The position numbers were made by a program, and so were the translations under genes. Below are positions 23,763 through 31,281 of a stretch of DNA of 36,275 bases, piece after piece; within the stretch, counting starts at the first letter, position 1; each line of letters opens with the position of its first letter. Source of the DNA: Pelagibius sp. (GTDB taxonomy: Bacteria > Pseudomonadota > Alphaproteobacteria > Kiloniellales > Kiloniellaceae); assembly GCA_028280305.1 (NCBI GenBank), contig JANQMC010000118.1:1-36275 (forward strand), read 5' to 3'. The notes under the pieces were generated by a model. That model was not told where the DNA came from. It saw nothing but the letters and a program-made list of their open reading frames with translations, and searched no databases.

Positions 23763-24194
23763 CAGGCCCTTAGGTTTCCTTCCGCTTGCGGGAAGGTGAC
23801 CGATTGCTCTGGACCCGGGCCCACTTTTTGACCGCGCCGCCAACCCCTCTTCCGGGTTCTTTGGCAATTTGATTATGATATCCTGCGCAGAATGAGCGCT
23901 GGAGCTGGGTGGGAGAGCCCGCCGGGTGAGAGCCGCCACAGGCGGTCTCTCACCCCGCCGCTCCATTTCTTGCTTCGCCCTCACCGCCCCCGGGCGGCAC
24001 CCTCCCTGCCAGAATGCAGTATCGCCGGACGGTCGGCTTTCCAACATCGCTCAAGCCCAGTGCACTGGCGAAGGCGTCACTTGGTAATCGCTAATTACTA
24101 TCAAACAGGGATCTTTTGATCTTCATCATCTATCCAATATCTGCCGGACCGGTGCTCGGATGAAGCATCGATTCCAGTCTTGAAGGAGAACCGA
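23763..24194. other. gene-poor stretch before the OB-fold gene
   Basis: These 432 bp contain no gene I can support. Visible are a strong hairpin at 23924-23955 and a GATCTTTTGATC palindrome at 24110-24121. The last part (24075-24170) is clearly AT-richer and probably holds the OB-fold gene promoter, but no convincing -35/-10 pair is seen. Confidence 0.5.
23924..23955. other. strong hairpin in the gene-poor stretch
   Basis: GGGTGAGAG (23924-23932) pairs with CTCTCACCC (23947-23955) and CCGCC (23933-23937) with GGCGG (23941-23945), leaving one bulged T and a 3-nt loop. This 14-bp stem lies more than 150 bp from any recognised gene. It could be part of a structured RNA, a remnant palindromic repeat, or a terminator, though no T-run follows. 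Confidence 0.5.
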
Positions 24195-24542
24195 ATGATG
24201 AAGATCCTGCCGGCAACGGCTGTTGTGTTACTCGTTTTCGGCCTTGCAGCGCCGGCGACCTTTGCGAAGGAAGTTACGAAGATCGGCGACATCCAGCGCG
24301 GCGCAAGCGTTGTCTTGGCCGGCGAGGTGGTGCGAATTCTGGATGAAGACGAGTTCCGTTTGCGTGACGACACCGGCAGCGTGCGCATCTACATCGGCTG
24401 GCGCAACCGGGTGATGGTCGATGTCGGCGAACAGGTGTCGGTCACGGGCTTCGTCGACGATGATCTGGTCAACTATTTCCGGCCCGAGGTCTATGCCCGG
24501 GAAATCGTTCGCGGCGACGGCAGCACCATCACGCTCGACTGA
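24195..24542 (+). CDS. secreted small OB-fold protein
   Basis: This 115-residue protein has a signal peptide (MMKILPATAVVLLVFGLAAP, cleavage after TFA). The mature part resembles a single bacterial OB-fold: IGDIQRGASVVLAGEVVRIL, DEFRLRDDTGSVRIYIGWRN, and VGEQVSVTGFVDDDLVNYFR. It is of the YgiW/YdeI (BOF) type or a related class, with strands separated by Asp/Glu turns. ATG at 24195 follows AGGAG at 6 nt; a second ATG follows immediately. It stands alone and converges on the hydrolase gene through a hairpin. BOF proteins are often periplasmic stress proteins; the ligand is unknown. Confidence 0.8.
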   Translation: MMKILPATAVVLLVFGLAAPATFAKEVTKIGDIQRGASVVLAGEVVRILDEDEFRLRDDTGSVRIYIGWRNRVMVDVGEQVSVTGFVDDDLVNYFRPEVYAREIVRGDGSTITLD

Positions 24543-24554
24543 TCGGCGATAGCC

Positions 24555-24593
24555 GCCCGGTGCCGCAGGCGCTCTCTGCGCCGCGGGCCGGGC
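24555..24593. terminator. bidirectional hairpin between convergent genes
   Basis: GCCCGG (24555-24560) pairs with CCGGGC (24588-24593), CCGC (24563-24566) with GCGG (24583-24586), and GGCGC (24568-24572) with GCGCC (24578-24582). It occupies the gap between the convergent OB-fold and hydrolase genes and can serve both. No clear T-run is present. Confidence 0.5.
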
Positions 24594-24608
24594 AAGCCGT
24601 CCGCCGTG

Positions 24609-25286
24609 TCAGGTGAGCAGAGGGTTCAGAAACGCGAGACTGCGGCTGCGGGCCAGGGTGGCGGCTTCGTCGTGATAGGAACCGCGCAGGTCGCAGTTGA
24701 AGCCGTGCCCGGCGCCGGGATAGAGGTGGATCGTGACGTCGGCCCGGGCGGCCCGGGCGGCCCGGACGATCTCGACATTCTCCAGCGGAATACCCGCGTC
24801 TTCCTCGCCGAAATGCAGCATTACCGGGCAGGCGGGTTTTTCGGACGCGAATTCGTGGATGTGCCCGCCGTAGTAGCCGACGGCGGCGGCGGGCTTCAGG
24901 CGGGTGGCGGCCAGCCAGGCCACTGAGCCGCCCCAGCAGTAACCGACGACCCCGACCCTGCCGGCTTCCGCCGCCAGGGTCATGGCGGCCTCGACGTCCA
25001 GGACCGTGGCCTCCCAGCGGACCTGGGGGCGCAGGGCCCGGCCTTCGCTCACGCCGGCCTCGTCATAGGCCAACTCGATACCCGGGCGGATGCGGTCGAA
25101 GAGGGCAGGGGCCACGACCAGATACCCCTCGGCGGCGAAGCCGTCGGCAACGGCGCGGATATGCGGGTTGACCCCGAAAATCTCCTGCACCACCACGAGA
25201 CCGCCTTTTGCCGGTCCATCCGGCCGTGCGACGTAGGCATCCAGCTTGTGCCCGTCTGCGGCGGTCAAGGTGACGTGTTCGCCCAT
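24609..25286 (-). CDS. dienelactone hydrolase family protein
   Basis: This 225-residue alpha/beta hydrolase has a Cys nucleophile in G-Y-C-W-G-G-S (C117), Asp 163 in GEEDAG, His 194 in GAGHGFNC and the accessory Glu 35 in VVVQEIFGVN. This set is the classical dienelactone hydrolase triad, so it is probably an active esterase or lactonase. Most homologues act on undefined substrates. It is the last gene of a minus-strand run, 23 nt after ychF, and may share its transcript. No aromatic-degradation genes are nearby, so an aromatic pathway role is unlikely. Confidence 0.92.
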   Translation of the reverse strand: MGEHVTLTAADGHKLDAYVARPDGPAKGGLVVVQEIFGVNPHIRAVADGFAAEGYLVVAPALFDRIRPGIELAYDEAGVSEGRALRPQVRWEATVLDVEAAMTLAAEAGRVGVVGYCWGGSVAWLAATRLKPAAAVGYYGGHIHEFASEKPACPVMLHFGEEDAGIPLENVEIVRAARAARADVTIHLYPGAGHGFNCDLRGSYHDEAATLARSRSLAFLNPLLT

Positions 25287-25309
25287 GTTCTCTCCGGTCC
25301 GGTTGAGCT

Positions 25310-26407
25310 CTAGACGTTGAAGCGGAAGTGAAAGACGTCGCCGTCCTTGACCACGTAGTCCTTGCCTTCGGCGCGCATCTTGCCGGCGTCCTTGGCGCCT
25401 TGTTCGCCGTTCAGGGCGACGAAGTCGTCATAGGCGATGGTTTCGGCACGGATGAAGCCGCGCTCGAAATCGGTGTGGATGACGCCGGCGGCCTGAGGCG
25501 CGCGGCTGGCGCGGCGCACGGTCCAGGCCCGCGCCTCTTTCGGACCGACGGTGAAAAAGGTGATCAGGTCCAACAGGCCGTAACCGGCGCGGATGATGCG
25601 CGCCAGCCCGGTTTCTTCCAGGCCCAGGGATTCGAGGAACTCGCGTTTCTCGGCCGGATCTTCGAGCGCCGCGACCTCGGCCTCGATGGCTGCGGAGATG
25701 ACCACACAGGCGCCCCCCTCGGCCTCGGCGCGCTCTGCCACCTTGGCGGAATAGGCATTGCCGGTCGCGGCGCTTTCCTCGTCGACATTGGCGGCGTAGA
25801 GCACCGGCTTTGCGGTCATCATCTGCAACTGGCGAAAGACCGGCAGTTGATCGTCGCTCAAGGTCACGCTGCGCGCCGGACGGCCGTCTTCCAGGGCCGC
25901 GATCACAGGCTCCAGCACCGCCAGCCGCTCCTTGGCTTCCTTGTCGTTGCCGCGGGCCCGCTTGACGGCGGCGTCGCGCTGCTTCTCCGCGGATTCCAGA
26001 TCGGCCAGCAACAGCTCGGTCTCCACCGTCTCGGCATCGCGGATCGGATCGACCGAGCCGTCGACATGGGTCACCTCGCCGTCGAAGCAGCGCAGCACGT
26101 GGACGATGGCGTCAACCTCGCGGATGTTGGCCAGGAACTGGTTGCCCAGGCCTTCGCCCTTGGAGGCGCCGCGCACCAGCCCGGCAATGTCGACGAACTC
26201 CAGGGCGGTGGGGATCACCTTGGCGGACTTGCCGATCTCCGCCAGGCGGTCCAGGCGCGGGTCCGGCACCGCCACCCGGCCGACGTTGGGCTCGATGGTA
26301 CAGAAGGGATAGTTGGCCGCCTCGGCGGCGGCGGTCTCGGTCAAGGCGTTGAACAGGGTCGACTTGCCGACGTTGGGCAGGCCGACGATGCCGCAGTTGA
26401 ATCCCAT
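25310..26407 (-). CDS. ychF: YchF/OLA1-type ribosome-associated ATPase
   Basis: This 365-residue P-loop protein, of Obg-like fold, is nearly identical in length to E. coli YchF. It has G1 GLPNVGKST (residues 8-16), the [14 protein letters not shown] switch I, and G3 [20 protein letters not shown]. In place of the usual NKxD guanine-specificity motif it has N-V-D-E, which explains the family's ATP preference. A coiled-coil hairpin (about 135-175) and a C-terminal TGS domain follow ([20 protein letters not shown], ending [15 protein letters not shown]). The gene starts 3 nt after the pth stop, so the two are coupled. Confidence 0.97.
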   Translation of the reverse strand: MGFNCGIVGLPNVGKSTLFNALTETAAAEAANYPFCTIEPNVGRVAVPDPRLDRLAEIGKSAKVIPTALEFVDIAGLVRGASKGEGLGNQFLANIREVDAIVHVLRCFDGEVTHVDGSVDPIRDAETVETELLLADLESAEKQRDAAVKRARGNDKEAKERLAVLEPVIAALEDGRPARSVTLSDDQLPVFRQLQMMTAKPVLYAANVDEESAATGNAYSAKVAERAEAEGGACVVISAAIEAEVAALEDPAEKREFLESLGLEETGLARIIRAGYGLLDLITFFTVGPKEARAWTVRRASRAPQAAGVIHTDFERGFIRAETIAYDDFVALNGEQGAKDAGKMRAEGKDYVVKDGDVFHFRFNV

Positions 26408-26410
26408 GCT

Positions 26411-27067
26411 TCAGGTGCTTTCTTCAGGAGGCGACGCGTCGCCTTTTGTCTCTTGGTCGGTTTTCTCCGGCTTCGGAGGACGCGGCGGTTTCGGGCGGGG
26501 AGGGTTGATGGTCTCGGCGACCCGCGACATGAAGCGCGGGGCGTCGCCCTGGGCCAGGCTGGGGATCTCCACGGCCACAGCGTCCAGCAGCTTCTCGACC
26601 CAGGGCTGGTCGGCCTTGGCGAAATCGTTCAGCACGTGGCTGTGCACCAGATCCTTCTGGCCGGGATGGCCGACACCCAGGCGTACGCGCCAGAATTCCT
26701 TGCCGATATGGGCTTCGATGCTGCGGATGCCGTTGTGGCCGCCGGTGCCGCCGCCGCACTTCACCCGCAGTTTGTTCGGCGCCAGATCGATCTCGTCGTA
26801 GAGGACGATGACCTGCTCGGGTTCCAGCTTGAAGAACCGCAAAGCCTCTCCGACCGCGCGGCCTGACTCGTTCATGTAGGTCTGCGGTTTCATCGCCAGA
26901 GCTTTCTCGCCGCCCAGGCGACCCTCGGCAACCTCGGCCTGGAAGCGCTTGCGCCAGGGCGCAAAGGAATGGCGGCGGACGATCTCGTCCACCGCCATAA
27001 AGCCGATGTTGTGCCGGTTCTGCGCGTGGCGGGGGCCCGGATTGCCGAGCCCGACAAGCAACAGCAT
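26411..27067 (-). CDS. pth: peptidyl-tRNA hydrolase
   Basis: This 218-residue enzyme recycles peptidyl-tRNA by hydrolysing the ester bond. It shows [20 protein letters not shown] with the catalytic His, [37 protein letters not shown], and [14 protein letters not shown]. It is longer than the E. coli enzyme (194) because of a Pro/Lys/Glu-rich tail (about 188-218) that looks disordered. It lies between rplY and ychF, the usual order in many bacteria; both partners act in translation. Confidence 0.97.
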   Translation of the reverse strand: MLLLVGLGNPGPRHAQNRHNIGFMAVDEIVRRHSFAPWRKRFQAEVAEGRLGGEKALAMKPQTYMNESGRAVGEALRFFKLEPEQVIVLYDEIDLAPNKLRVKCGGGTGGHNGIRSIEAHIGKEFWRVRLGVGHPGQKDLVHSHVLNDFAKADQPWVEKLLDAVAVEIPSLAQGDAPRFMSRVAETINPPRPKPPRPPKPEKTDQETKGDASPPEEST

Positions 27068-27103
27068 TCGGGCCTCCCGTAACGCCTTTCAGCGAAAGCG
27101 GAC

Positions 27104-27775
27104 TTAGTCTTCGCTGCTCTCGCCTTCAGGCTTTGCCTCGCCCTCGGCAGCTTCGCCTTCGCCCTCGGCAGCGGCTTCGCCTTCGGCGGCCTCTTCGGTC
27201 TCGGTCGCTACGGTCGGCGCCGCGATGGTGGCGATGGTGAAGTCGCGGTCGGTGATGGTCGGCTCCACGCCGTCAGGCAGTTTCACCATGGAGATGTGGA
27301 TGCCGTCGCCGACCTGCAGGCCGGTCAGATCGATGTCGATCTGCTGGGGAATGGCATCCGCCCGGCAGGAAAGCTCGATCTCGTAGCGCACCACGTTCAG
27401 CACGCCGCCCTCTTTCAGGCCCGGGCAGTCATCTTCGTTGAGGAAGTTGACGGCCACCTCGACGTTCACGCTGGTCGCCGCCGACACGCGCAGGAAGTCG
27501 ACATGCACGGGCTGGTCGGTCACCGGGTCGAACTGCACATCGCGGGGCAGCACGCGCTCTGCCTTGGCGCCGACCTTCAGGTCGAACAGGGTCGAGAAGA
27601 AACCGCCGCTGTGCAGCAGCTTGTTGAGCTGCTTGTTTTCGACGGCGATCATGATCGGGTCCTTTTTGGCACCATAGATCACACCGGGCACTTGGCCGGC
27701 GCGACGTGCTGCCCGGGCTGGCCCCTTCCCGGCCCGTTCCCGCTGTTGCGCGGGGAGTTCAACAACGTCAGACAT
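27104..27775 (-). CDS. rplY: 50S ribosomal protein L25 / Ctc
   Basis: This 223-residue protein consists of an N-terminal L25 domain that binds 5S rRNA (RAARRAGQVPGVIYGAKKDP, FSTLFDLKVG, VLPRDVQFDPVTDQPVHVDF) and a C-terminal CTC/TL5 beta domain (DIDLTGLQVGDGIHISMVKL, near 160). It ends in an acidic, repetitive tail of Glu/Gly/Ala (about 198-223). The ATG at 27775 has AAGGAGAG 8 nt upstream; the longer frame reaching 27889 is not supported. It follows prs after 159 nt and precedes pth by 36 nt. Confidence 0.95.
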   Translation of the reverse strand: MSDVVELPAQQRERAGKGPARAARRAGQVPGVIYGAKKDPIMIAVENKQLNKLLHSGGFFSTLFDLKVGAKAERVLPRDVQFDPVTDQPVHVDFLRVSAATSVNVEVAVNFLNEDDCPGLKEGGVLNVVRYEIELSCRADAIPQQIDIDLTGLQVGDGIHISMVKLPDGVEPTITDRDFTIATIAAPTVATETEEAAEGEAAAEGEGEAAEGEAKPEGESSED

Positions 27776-27887
27776 TTCTGTCTCTCCTTGCAGAAAAGCG
27801 CCCCGAAGGACGCACAATGGGCTTTGGCAAAATGCCTCAGCCCGCTTGTCCGACCCGGCCTCCAGGGGTGCCGGCGTCGGGAAAGGC

Positions 27888-27917
27888 AAAAAACTCTCAA
27901 CGGCCCTTTCGGGGCCG
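27888..27917 (-). terminator. weak terminator-like hairpin after prs
   Basis: On the minus strand CGGCCC (27917-27912) and GGGCCG (27906-27901) form a stem with a short loop. A run of six T (27893-27888) follows after 7 nt. It lies about 20 nt past the prs stop and could reduce read-through into rplY. The gap between stem and T-run weakens the call. Confidence 0.35.
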
Positions 27918-27934
27918 AAATCCTGTACCCCGCG

Positions 27935-28879
27935 CTACATCGCCGGGACGTTGAAGAGGCTCGATACCGAGCGCTCGTCGCTGATCCGCTTCATGGCATC
28001 GCCGATCAGCGGGGCGATGGAGATCTGGCGGATGTTCTGTGCCACCCGCACGGCCTCGGTCGCCTGAATGCTGTCCGTCATCACCAGCTCCTCCAAGGGG
28101 GAGGAACTGACCCGTGCCACGGCCCCGCCGGAGAGTACCCCGTGGGTGACGTAGGCCGAAACCGCTGTGGCGCCCGCATCCTTCAGGGCGACGGCGGCGT
28201 TGCAGAGCGTCCCGGCTGAATCGACGATGTCGTCCACCAGGATGCAGCGGCGGCCCTCGACGTCGCCGATGATATTCATCACCTCGGAGACCCCGGCACG
28301 TTCGCGGCGCTTATCGATGATCGCAAGGTCCGCGTCAAGCGGTTTGGCGATGGCCCGGGCCCGGACCACGCCGCCGACGTCGGGGGACACGATGGTGAGG
28401 TTGTCCTTGCCGTTGCGCGCCATGATGTCCTGGGTAAAGACAGGGGTACCGAAAAGGTTATCGGTCGGAATGTCGAAAAAGCCCTGGATCTGGCCGGCAT
28501 GCAGCTCCAGCGTCAGGACCCGGTCGGCCCCGGCGGAGGTGATCAGGTTGGCCACCAGTTTGGCGGAGATCGGCGTCCGGGGGGCCGATTTACGGTCCTG
28601 GCGGGCATAGCCGAAATAGGGCAGAACCGCGGTAATGCGCCTGGCGGAGGCCCGCTTCAGGGCGTCCATGGCGACCAGCAGTTCCATCAGATTGTCGTTG
28701 GCCGGATAGGAGGTCGACTGGATGACGAAGACATCCTCGCCGCGCACGTTCTCGCCGATCTCGACGAAGACCTCCATGTCTGAAAAACGGCGCACGCTGG
28801 CTTTGGTTAATTCCAGATTGAGGAATGCGGAAATCGCTTCGGCCAGCGGCCGATTGCTGTTTCCGGTCATTATTTTCAT
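27935..28879 (-). CDS. prs: ribose-phosphate pyrophosphokinase
   Basis: This 314-residue class I enzyme makes PRPP from ribose-5-phosphate and ATP, for nucleotide, histidine and tryptophan synthesis. Family marks are [60 protein letters not shown], and the PRPP-binding [20 protein letters not shown]. The ATG at 28879 follows AGGGGAT at 7 nt; the upstream in-frame reading to 28957 is unsupported, since a candidate promoter lies at 28985-29013. A second Met four codons in (ATG, 28870) is possible. Confidence 0.97.
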   Translation of the reverse strand: MKIMTGNSNRPLAEAISAFLNLELTKASVRRFSDMEVFVEIGENVRGEDVFVIQSTSYPANDNLMELLVAMDALKRASARRITAVLPYFGYARQDRKSAPRTPISAKLVANLITSAGADRVLTLELHAGQIQGFFDIPTDNLFGTPVFTQDIMARNGKDNLTIVSPDVGGVVRARAIAKPLDADLAIIDKRRERAGVSEVMNIIGDVEGRRCILVDDIVDSAGTLCNAAVALKDAGATAVSAYVTHGVLSGGAVARVSSSPLEELVMTDSIQATEAVRVAQNIRQISIAPLIGDAMKRISDERSVSSLFNVPAM

Positions 28880-28984
28880 CGCGTTATCCCCTGGCACGGC
28901 GCGGACGGGCGGGAGTGGAAGAGAGGGCCGCCGAGCCAGCGTTCCTCCCGGCCTCAACGGATTCTCCCCAGCCCGGGCGGCGGG

Positions 28985-29013
28985 ACCATATCAACGCCTT
29001 TCGGCCCTGTAAA
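28985..29013 (-). promoter_or_regulatory. candidate sigma-70 promoter of prs
   Basis: On the minus strand TTTACA (29013-29008) and TATGGT (28990-28985) are 17 nt apart, five and four matches to the housekeeping consensus. Transcription would start near 28978, giving a leader of about 100 nt before prs. Found by eye. Confidence 0.6.
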
Positions 29014-29123
29014 CGTCCTTGGGTCGAGATTCCGCCGGCGCTTCGCCGGGCGGCGAAGTCTGCGGGAATTCGGGCGTTTTCTTCGCTTTCCGGCTGTGCC
29101 GTGCAGACGCCTCAGAAGGCCGT

Positions 29124-29192
29124 CTACATGAAAAAGCAGCTGGCCAGCAGGCCGAGCAGCAGGAACATCACGAAGAAGGTCATATGGGGCAT
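29124..29192 (-). CDS. candidate 22-residue membrane peptide
   Basis: The reading MPHMTFFVMFLLLGLLASCF plus FM runs from an ATG at 29192 to a TAG at 29124. Almost all residues after position 4 are hydrophobic, enough for one membrane span. The GGAGGAAAGAGG purine run (minus strand, 29209-29198) lies 5 nt before the ATG and is a near-ideal ribosome binding site. An 8-bp hairpin with one bulge (29105-29125) overlaps the stop. No family is recognised; peptides this small are usually missed. The strand, site and composition support it, but no conservation can be tested here. Confidence 0.5.
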   Translation of the reverse strand: MPHMTFFVMFLLLGLLASCFFM

Positions 29193-29223
29193 GTCTTCCT
29201 CTTTCCTCCGCTTCTTTTCCCGG

Positions 29224-29293
29224 CCTCTTTCCCCGGGCCTCTTTCCCCGGGCCTCTTTCCCCGGGCCTCTTTCCCCGGGCCTTTTTCCTGGGG
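29224..29293. repeat. 14-bp tandem repeat, four perfect copies plus degenerate ones
   Basis: CCTCTTTCCCCGGG occurs perfectly at 29224, 29238, 29252 and 29266. A degenerate copy follows at 29280-29293, and two more diverged units seem to precede the array (29198-29211 and 29211-29223). Each unit contains CCCCGGG; on the minus strand each reads as a GGAAAGAGG purine run like a ribosome binding site. The array lies between the M24 gene stop (29305) and the 22-residue ORF start. Confidence 0.85.
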
Positions 29294-29304
29294 GCTGTTC
29301 CCGG

Positions 29305-30456
29305 CTAGCGGTTGAGCAGCTCCAGGCCGGCCGCTGAGAGCGGTTCGGCGGCCTTTTCGGTCACCACGCTGCTGCGGCCCAGGGTCATGGCCACGCCGGC
29401 CTCGGAGTTAAAGATAATCATATGGCAGAAGACGACCATACCCGGCACGAAAACCACCGGATTGCCGTGGTAGAGCATCGGCCAGTCCATCCAGTTCGGC
29501 GCGAAGGTGGTGCCCAGGGAATAGCCGCAGGCATTCAGCCGGTGGGCCTGATAACCGGCCGCGTCCATCACCCGGCCATGGGCGTCGAAGGCCTCGCCGT
29601 AGGTCTTGCCGGGCTGCAGGCTGTCTTCCACCGCCAGCAGGGCGTCCTGGGCGACGGCGTGCATTTCCCGATGCAGCGGCAGGGGATCGCCGATCGGCAG
29701 GGTGCGCATCATCGCCGCGTGGTAGTGGCGGTAGGTCCCCGCCCATTCCAGGGTCAACTGGTCCTGCGGGTCCAGGTTGCGGCGCCCGGTGTAGTAGCGG
29801 CAGAGCAGGGCGCCGGGGCCTGAGCCGAGGATGAACTCGTTGCCCGGGTCGTCGCCGCCGCCGCGGAAGATGGCGCCGTGCATGGCGGCCATGATGTCGC
29901 CCTCGAAGGCGCCGGGGCCGGCGGTGTCCAGGGCGGCCTGCCAGGCGGCATCGGCCAACTCCCCGGCGCGGCGCACGTAGGCTAGCTCCGCCGGGCTTTT
30001 CACCACCCGCAGCTTGCTGACCAGGGCGGAGGCATCGGCCAGGCTGCAGAAACCCTCCAAGGCGGCGTCCAGGCGTTTGCCGTTGGCGGCGGTCAGGCCA
30101 TAGGCCTCGTACTCGACCCCCAGCTTTTTCCCGGCACAGCCGGCTTCCTCAAGGATCGCCCGCAGTTCATGTGCGGGCTCGGCCTCGGGTCCGTCGACCC
30201 AGATGCGGATGTCCGGGATCATCGATGTCTGCTGCGCCTGACGCAGGTCCGGCGCCCGGGTCAGCAGCACCAGGCGGCCGTCGGCGCCGAGGTAGAGACA
30301 CTGGAAGAAGACGTAGCCGAAGGTGTCGTAGCCGGTCAGGTAGTACATGGACTCCTGCCGGAACATCAGCAGGCCGTCCAGGCCCTCCTGTTCCATCAGG
30401 CGGCAGGCCGCAGCCCGCCGCTCGGCAAGCTCCGCCTCGGAGAAATGAAGAGGCAA
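29305..30456 (-). CDS. M24/creatinase-fold hydrolase with degenerate metal site
   Basis: This 383-residue protein has the two-domain creatinase fold: an N-terminal domain (LMFRQESMYYLTGYDTFGYV, ~30-49) and a C-terminal pita-bread domain. Where M24 aminopeptidases have metal-binding Asp residues it reads LEWAGTYRHYHAAMMRT (236-252), and the usual HxxGHGxG is replaced by ACGYSLGTTFAPNW (309-322). Both changes indicate that the dinuclear metal site is lost. The pattern recalls the metal-independent creatinase and ectoine hydrolase DoeA group (RYH...RT, GYPIG...PPDW in DoeA). It ends the hldD-lgt-midA-pgeF run, 3 nt after pgeF. The substrate is unknown; an amide or C-N bond hydrolase is the best guess. 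Confidence 0.85.
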   Translation of the reverse strand: MPLHFSEAELAERRAAACRLMEQEGLDGLLMFRQESMYYLTGYDTFGYVFFQCLYLGADGRLVLLTRAPDLRQAQQTSMIPDIRIWVDGPEAEPAHELRAILEEAGCAGKKLGVEYEAYGLTAANGKRLDAALEGFCSLADASALVSKLRVVKSPAELAYVRRAGELADAAWQAALDTAGPGAFEGDIMAAMHGAIFRGGGDDPGNEFILGSGPGALLCRYYTGRRNLDPQDQLTLEWAGTYRHYHAAMMRTLPIGDPLPLHREMHAVAQDALLAVEDSLQPGKTYGEAFDAHGRVMDAAGYQAHRLNACGYSLGTTFAPNWMDWPMLYHGNPVVFVPGMVVFCHMIIFNSEAGVAMTLGRSSVVTEKAAEPLSAAGLELLNR

Positions 30457-30459
30457 GGG

Positions 30460-31227
30460 TTAAGGCTCCAGATAAATGGCGGAGAGGCCGCGGCCGTAGT
30501 CCGGCTCCTGCCGGTGACAGGAGCGGCGGTAGCTGAAGAAGCGGGTGTCCTCTGCGCAGGTGTCGCAAGGCAGGGTCTGAATCGCATTGAGACCGGCGCC
30601 GCCGAGGCGGCGCGCCACATAGCCCTTGATGTCGAAGTGGAAGTGTCCCTCGCGTTTGCCCGGACAAAAGAAGTCGTCGTTGCGGTAATCCTGCTGCAGG
30701 AAGGGGGCGGGGAACTCAGGCCCCACTTCATAGGAACGTTGCGAGATCGCCGGGCCGATCCCGGCCAGGATGCGCTCGGGCCGCGCGCCCAGTTCCGCCA
30801 TGGCGGCGACCGTCGCCTCCATCACCCCGTAGAGAGCGCCCTTCCATCCGGCATGGGCGGCGCCGATCACGCCGGCTTCCGGGTCGGCCAGCAGGACCGG
30901 TACGCAGTCGGCGGTGAGGATGCCAAGAGCCAGGCCGCGCTGCCGCGTCACCATGGCATCGGCCTTGGGGGCGTCGTCGCGGGCCCAGGGCTCGCTCACC
31001 TCCACCACGTCGGGGGAGTGCACCTGATAGGCGGTGACGAGCCGCTCGCCTTCCAGGTCGATGGTCTCCATGGCGCGGCGGCGGTTCTCGGTCACATGGG
31101 CCTTGTCGTCGCCCGAGCCGTAACCGCAGTTCAGGGAGGTGAAGAGTCCCTCGCTTACCCCGCCGTTGCGCGAGAAGAAGGCATGGCGGACGAGAGGCGC
31201 GTCGTTCATTGCAGCGATGGTCAGCAT
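30460..31227 (-). CDS. pgeF: peptidoglycan editing factor PgeF (laccase-domain, YfiH)
   Basis: This 255-residue protein of the DUF152/YfiH family corrects misincorporated serine in peptidoglycan precursors; earlier names were polyphenol oxidase or purine nucleoside phosphorylase. Zinc-site residues are visible: H70 in TAYQVHSPDV, C108 in ILTADCVPVLL, H125 in GAAHAGWKG. GIGPAISQRSYEVG and CDTCAEDTRFFSYRRS are also typical. A start at Met 7 is possible. It lies 54 nt after midA. Confidence 0.94.
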   Translation of the reverse strand: MLTIAAMNDAPLVRHAFFSRNGGVSEGLFTSLNCGYGSGDDKAHVTENRRRAMETIDLEGERLVTAYQVHSPDVVEVSEPWARDDAPKADAMVTRQRGLALGILTADCVPVLLADPEAGVIGAAHAGWKGALYGVMEATVAAMAELGARPERILAGIGPAISQRSYEVGPEFPAPFLQQDYRNDDFFCPGKREGHFHFDIKGYVARRLGGAGLNAIQTLPCDTCAEDTRFFSYRRSCHRQEPDYGRGLSAIYLEP

Positions 31228-31281
31228 GGGCGCGACTTTAACGCCGCTCTTGCCGGGGCGATAGGGGGATTGTCATTGGGC

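Larger units (their letters stand above)
28880..29304. other. intergenic stretch prs / M24 gene
   Basis: This gap of 425 bp holds, from right to left on the minus strand, a 14-bp tandem repeat (29224-29293), a candidate 22-residue ORF (29124-29192), two mutually exclusive hairpins (CCGGCG/CGCCGG at 29035-29049 and CTTCGCCG/CGGCGAAG at 29041-29058), and a prs promoter (28985-29013). The segment 28880-28984 would be the prs leader. I see no other gene. Confidence 0.6.

Noticed and set aside
24110..24121. GATCTTTTGATC palindrome as an operator
   Set aside because: The arms are only 4 bp and no related second site or regulator is adjacent.
25328..26866. 512-codon frame antisense to ychF and pth
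   Set aside because: Both opposite genes are conserved, and the frame is a codon-position shadow.
29127..29199. Plus-strand frame beginning MKKQLASRP opposite the 22-residue ORF
   Set aside because: It has no ribosome binding site and overlaps the better-supported minus-strand frame.
29224..29293. Tandem repeats considered as a CRISPR array
   Set aside because: Units abut without spacers and are only 14 bp long; no cas genes are present.
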